DNA from: CAZEFK01 sp964511405
Lineage (GTDB): Bacteria; Pseudomonadota; Alphaproteobacteria; Elsterales; Elsteraceae
Length of the DNA: 44,111 nt
Assembly: GCA_964511405.1 (NCBI GenBank)
Contig: CAZEFK010000030.1
Coordinates: 1-44,111, forward strand
Direction: 5' to 3'
The notes under the pieces were generated by a model. It made no database searches and was not told the origin of the DNA. It saw only the letters and a list, made by a program, of their open reading frames with translations. Of this stretch, positions 42,339 to 44,111 are shown piece after piece. A program made the position numbers and the translations under genes. Position 1 is the first letter of the stretch; each line of letters begins with the position of its first letter.

Positions 42339-43763
42339 GTGACCGAGCCGCTCCCGATATCTGCCCTGGCCGAAGCCCGCGCCGCCGCCGCGCGCGGCGA
42401 CCTCGCCGCCGCCCGTCGCCACTACGCGACCGTGCTGGCGGTCGATCCCCACTGCCTGGAAGCCATCGCCAATGCCGGCCTGTTGAGCCTGCATCTCGGC
42501 GATCGGGCCGCCGCGATCCCGCACCTGGCGGCGGCCGCGGCGCGGCTGCCCGATGATGCGCGCATCCAGGCGGCGCTGGGATCGGCCCTGCTGGCCGAGG
42601 ACCGCCCGGCCGACGCACTGCCAGCGTTGATCCGCGCCGCCGAGCTCAAGGACGACGCCGAAAGCTGGGTCGCCGTGGGCACCGCCCGCCTCGCCGGCTG
42701 GGCCTTCGACGACGCCGCCGCGTGTTTCATCCAGGCCCTGGCCCGAGCGCCGGGTCAGGCATCGGCGCTCGGCGGCCTGTCGGCGTGCCATGCGGCGCGC
42801 GGCGATCTCGATGCCGCGATCGGCGTGCTGGCGGGCGTCGAATCGTACCGCTTCGTGCGCGCCCACCTGCTGCTGAAGCAGGGCCGCTACCGCGACGGCT
42901 GGGCGGTGATCGCGACCATGCCCAAAGCGCGCGACGGGCTGGCGCGATGGGCGGGCGAGCCGCTCGCCGGGCGGTCGATCCTGCTGACCGGCGAGGGCGG
43001 GATGGGCGACATCATCCAGCTGATGCGGTTCGCGCCGGTCCTGGCTGCGTCAGGCGCCCGCGTCACCGTACAGGTCCCGGCCGACCTGGTGCGGCTGGCA
43101 CGCAGCCTGGACGGGGTCGCAGCGGTGATCGCCGACGGCGAGCCGCCCCCGGGGCCGCCCGTGGGGCCAACCGAGGTCTGGGCGCCCTGGACCGACTTGC
43201 CCGGCCGGTTGGGCGTCGCCTTGGACACCCTGCCGGCCGCACCCTACCTGCGTGCTCAGCCCGCGCTGGCGGAGCGCTGGGCGGCGATCCTCGCCGGCGT
43301 GCCGCGACCGCGTGTCGGCCTGGTCTGGGGCACCAGCGGCGGCCGCAAGCCACCCTTGGAGACCGCCTGGGCCCGGCACCGCCAGATGGACCCGGCGCGG
43401 CTGGCCCCGCTCCTGGAGGTGCCGGCCGGCTTCGTGTCGCTGCAGAAGGAGGTCCCGCCCGAGGCGGTGCCGCCGGGCATGGCGGCGGTCATGCACCACG
43501 CCCACGACTTCGCCGACAACGCCGCCCTGCTGGCGCAGCTCGACCTGGTGATCACGGTCGACACGGCCATGGCCCATCTGGGCGGCGCGCTCGGCCGGCC
43601 GACCTGGGTCATGCTGATGGCCAACGCCGATTGGCGCTGGCTCACAGACCGCACCGACTCGCCCTGGTACCCGACGGTGCGGCTGTTCCGGCAGGTACGG
43701 CTCGACGACTGGGCCGGCGTCATCGACCAGGTCCGCCGGGCCTTGATCCAGCGCCTTCGATAG
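42339..43763 (+). CDS. TPR protein with glycosyltransferase-like C-terminal domain
   Basis: 474 residues from a GTG with no clear ribosome-binding site. The first 210 residues are TPR-like helical pairs (ALAEARAAAARGDLAAARRH, YATVLAVDPHCLEAIANAGL, LGSALLAEDRPADALPALI). The C-terminal half resembles the ADP-heptose/GT9-like domain common behind TPRs: LTGEGGMGDIIQLMRFAPVL, GLVWGTSGGRKPPLETA, AQLDLVITVDTAMAHLGGAL and DSPWYPTVRLFRQ. Such proteins act on surface glycans or flagellin in other bacteria; here no such locus is near. Confidence 0.88.
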   Translation: MTEPLPISALAEARAAAARGDLAAARRHYATVLAVDPHCLEAIANAGLLSLHLGDRAAAIPHLAAAAARLPDDARIQAALGSALLAEDRPADALPALIRAAELKDDAESWVAVGTARLAGWAFDDAAACFIQALARAPGQASALGGLSACHAARGDLDAAIGVLAGVESYRFVRAHLLLKQGRYRDGWAVIATMPKARDGLARWAGEPLAGRSILLTGEGGMGDIIQLMRFAPVLAASGARVTVQVPADLVRLARSLDGVAAVIADGEPPPGPPVGPTEVWAPWTDLPGRLGVALDTLPAAPYLRAQPALAERWAAILAGVPRPRVGLVWGTSGGRKPPLETAWARHRQMDPARLAPLLEVPAGFVSLQKEVPPEAVPPGMAAVMHHAHDFADNAALLAQLDLVITVDTAMAHLGGALGRPTWVMLMANADWRWLTDRTDSPWYPTVRLFRQVRLDDWAGVIDQVRRALIQRLR

Positions 43764-43813
43764 GCCCGGCCGGCGCGCTATCATCGGCGCCAACAAGAAC
43801 CAGGGAGGCAACC

Positions 43814-44111
43814 ATGCCCATCCGCTCGCATCAGGCCGTGGGCGCAATCCTCGCCGCGTCGCTGTGGGCGACGGCCGGCTACGCCCAGATCTCGAACGAC
43901 GCCGTGCGCATCGGCGTGCTCAGCGACATGTCCAGCCTCTATGCCGAGTCCACCGGCAAGGGCTCGCTGATCGCGGCCCAGATGGCGGTCGCCGATTTCG
44001 GCGGCACGGTCGCCGGCAAGCCGATCGAGGTGATCGGGGCCGACCACCAGAACAAGCCCGACATCGGCGCCAGCATCGCCCGGCAGTGGTACGACCAGGA
44101 CAAGGTCGACG
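43814..44111 (+). CDS. LivK-type ABC binding protein, partial at right edge
   Basis: 99 residues are visible. GGGAGG precedes the ATG. Signal peptide ends at ATAGYAQIS; the mature start VRIGVLSDMSSLYAESTGKG, then AAQMAVADFGGTVAGKPIEV and GADHQNKPDIGASIARQWYD, is the family-6 periplasmic binding protein pattern. It is a second system distinct from livK at 26227; its partner genes would lie beyond the window. Confidence 0.9.
   Translation, partial: MPIRSHQAVGAILAASLWATAGYAQISNDAVRIGVLSDMSSLYAESTGKGSLIAAQMAVADFGGTVAGKPIEVIGADHQNKPDIGASIARQWYDQDKVD

Overview
The window is GC-rich (mostly about 70%) DNA that reads like a chromosome segment of a free-living alphaproteobacterium, probably from the Rhodospirillales-type groups. 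The reasons are codon use, dense ABC-type amine and amino-acid uptake genes, a double cold-shock-domain protein, c-di-GMP enzymes and many ATGA or GTGA gene overlaps. Genus cannot be told from sequence alone. There is one assembly gap (12902-13001). No rRNA, tRNA, CRISPR array or intact transposase was seen.

Region 1 (1-7589) is putrescine uptake and catabolism: potG (cut at the left edge) and potF on the minus strand, and a divergent pair puuA (gamma-glutamylputrescine synthetase) and puuB-like oxidase. It is interrupted by a scar: a decayed second potF copy, an AT-rich methyltransferase gene, and a short potG-like remnant. A PAS/pseudo-GGDEF/EAL phosphodiesterase sits in between. Region 2 (7658-12131) holds a GAF/HD-GYP protein with its own receiver protein, a Cys/Met-metabolism PLP enzyme, an exported metallo-beta-lactamase-fold protein and a small helical protein. 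Region 3 (12346-17478) holds the cold-shock protein broken by the gap, a 14-bp tandem repeat, two solute-binding proteins, an MFS carrier and a small membrane protein.

Region 4 (17652-22968) is the most striking part: six genes overlapping by 1-4 bp, encoding an MFS carrier, PyrK, class-1B PyrD, an M20 carbamoylase, PyrE and an unknown 101-residue protein. I read it as an uptake and use pathway for orotate, dihydroorotate or a carbamoyl amino acid, not de novo pyrimidine synthesis, since pyrB and pyrC are absent. Region 5 (22970-26154) has a VOC protein, a His-rich PadR regulator with a clear AT-rich operator and a DUF2218 partner (metal homeostasis), a WYL regulator with a nucleotidyltransferase-fold protein, and a DoxX protein.

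Region 6 (26227-31448) is a complete branched-chain amino-acid-type ABC system: livK on plus, converging on livG-F-H-M plus a hypothetical gene on minus. Region 7 (31553-36900) has a HisC-like aminotransferase, a small protein followed by a near-perfect 40-bp palindrome, a PrpA-like phosphatase, a 196-bp element with long terminal inverted repeats flanked by TA, a small exported PepSY-like protein, a DegP-type protease, a lipoprotein and a VOC protein. Region 8 (37095-40702) is amino-sugar and cell-wall recycling: a SIS-domain deaminase and GntR regulator divergent from murQ and an APH-fold kinase. The end holds an exported phosphodiesterase-type enzyme, a TPR/glycosyltransferase-like protein and the start of another LivK-type binding protein cut by the right edge.
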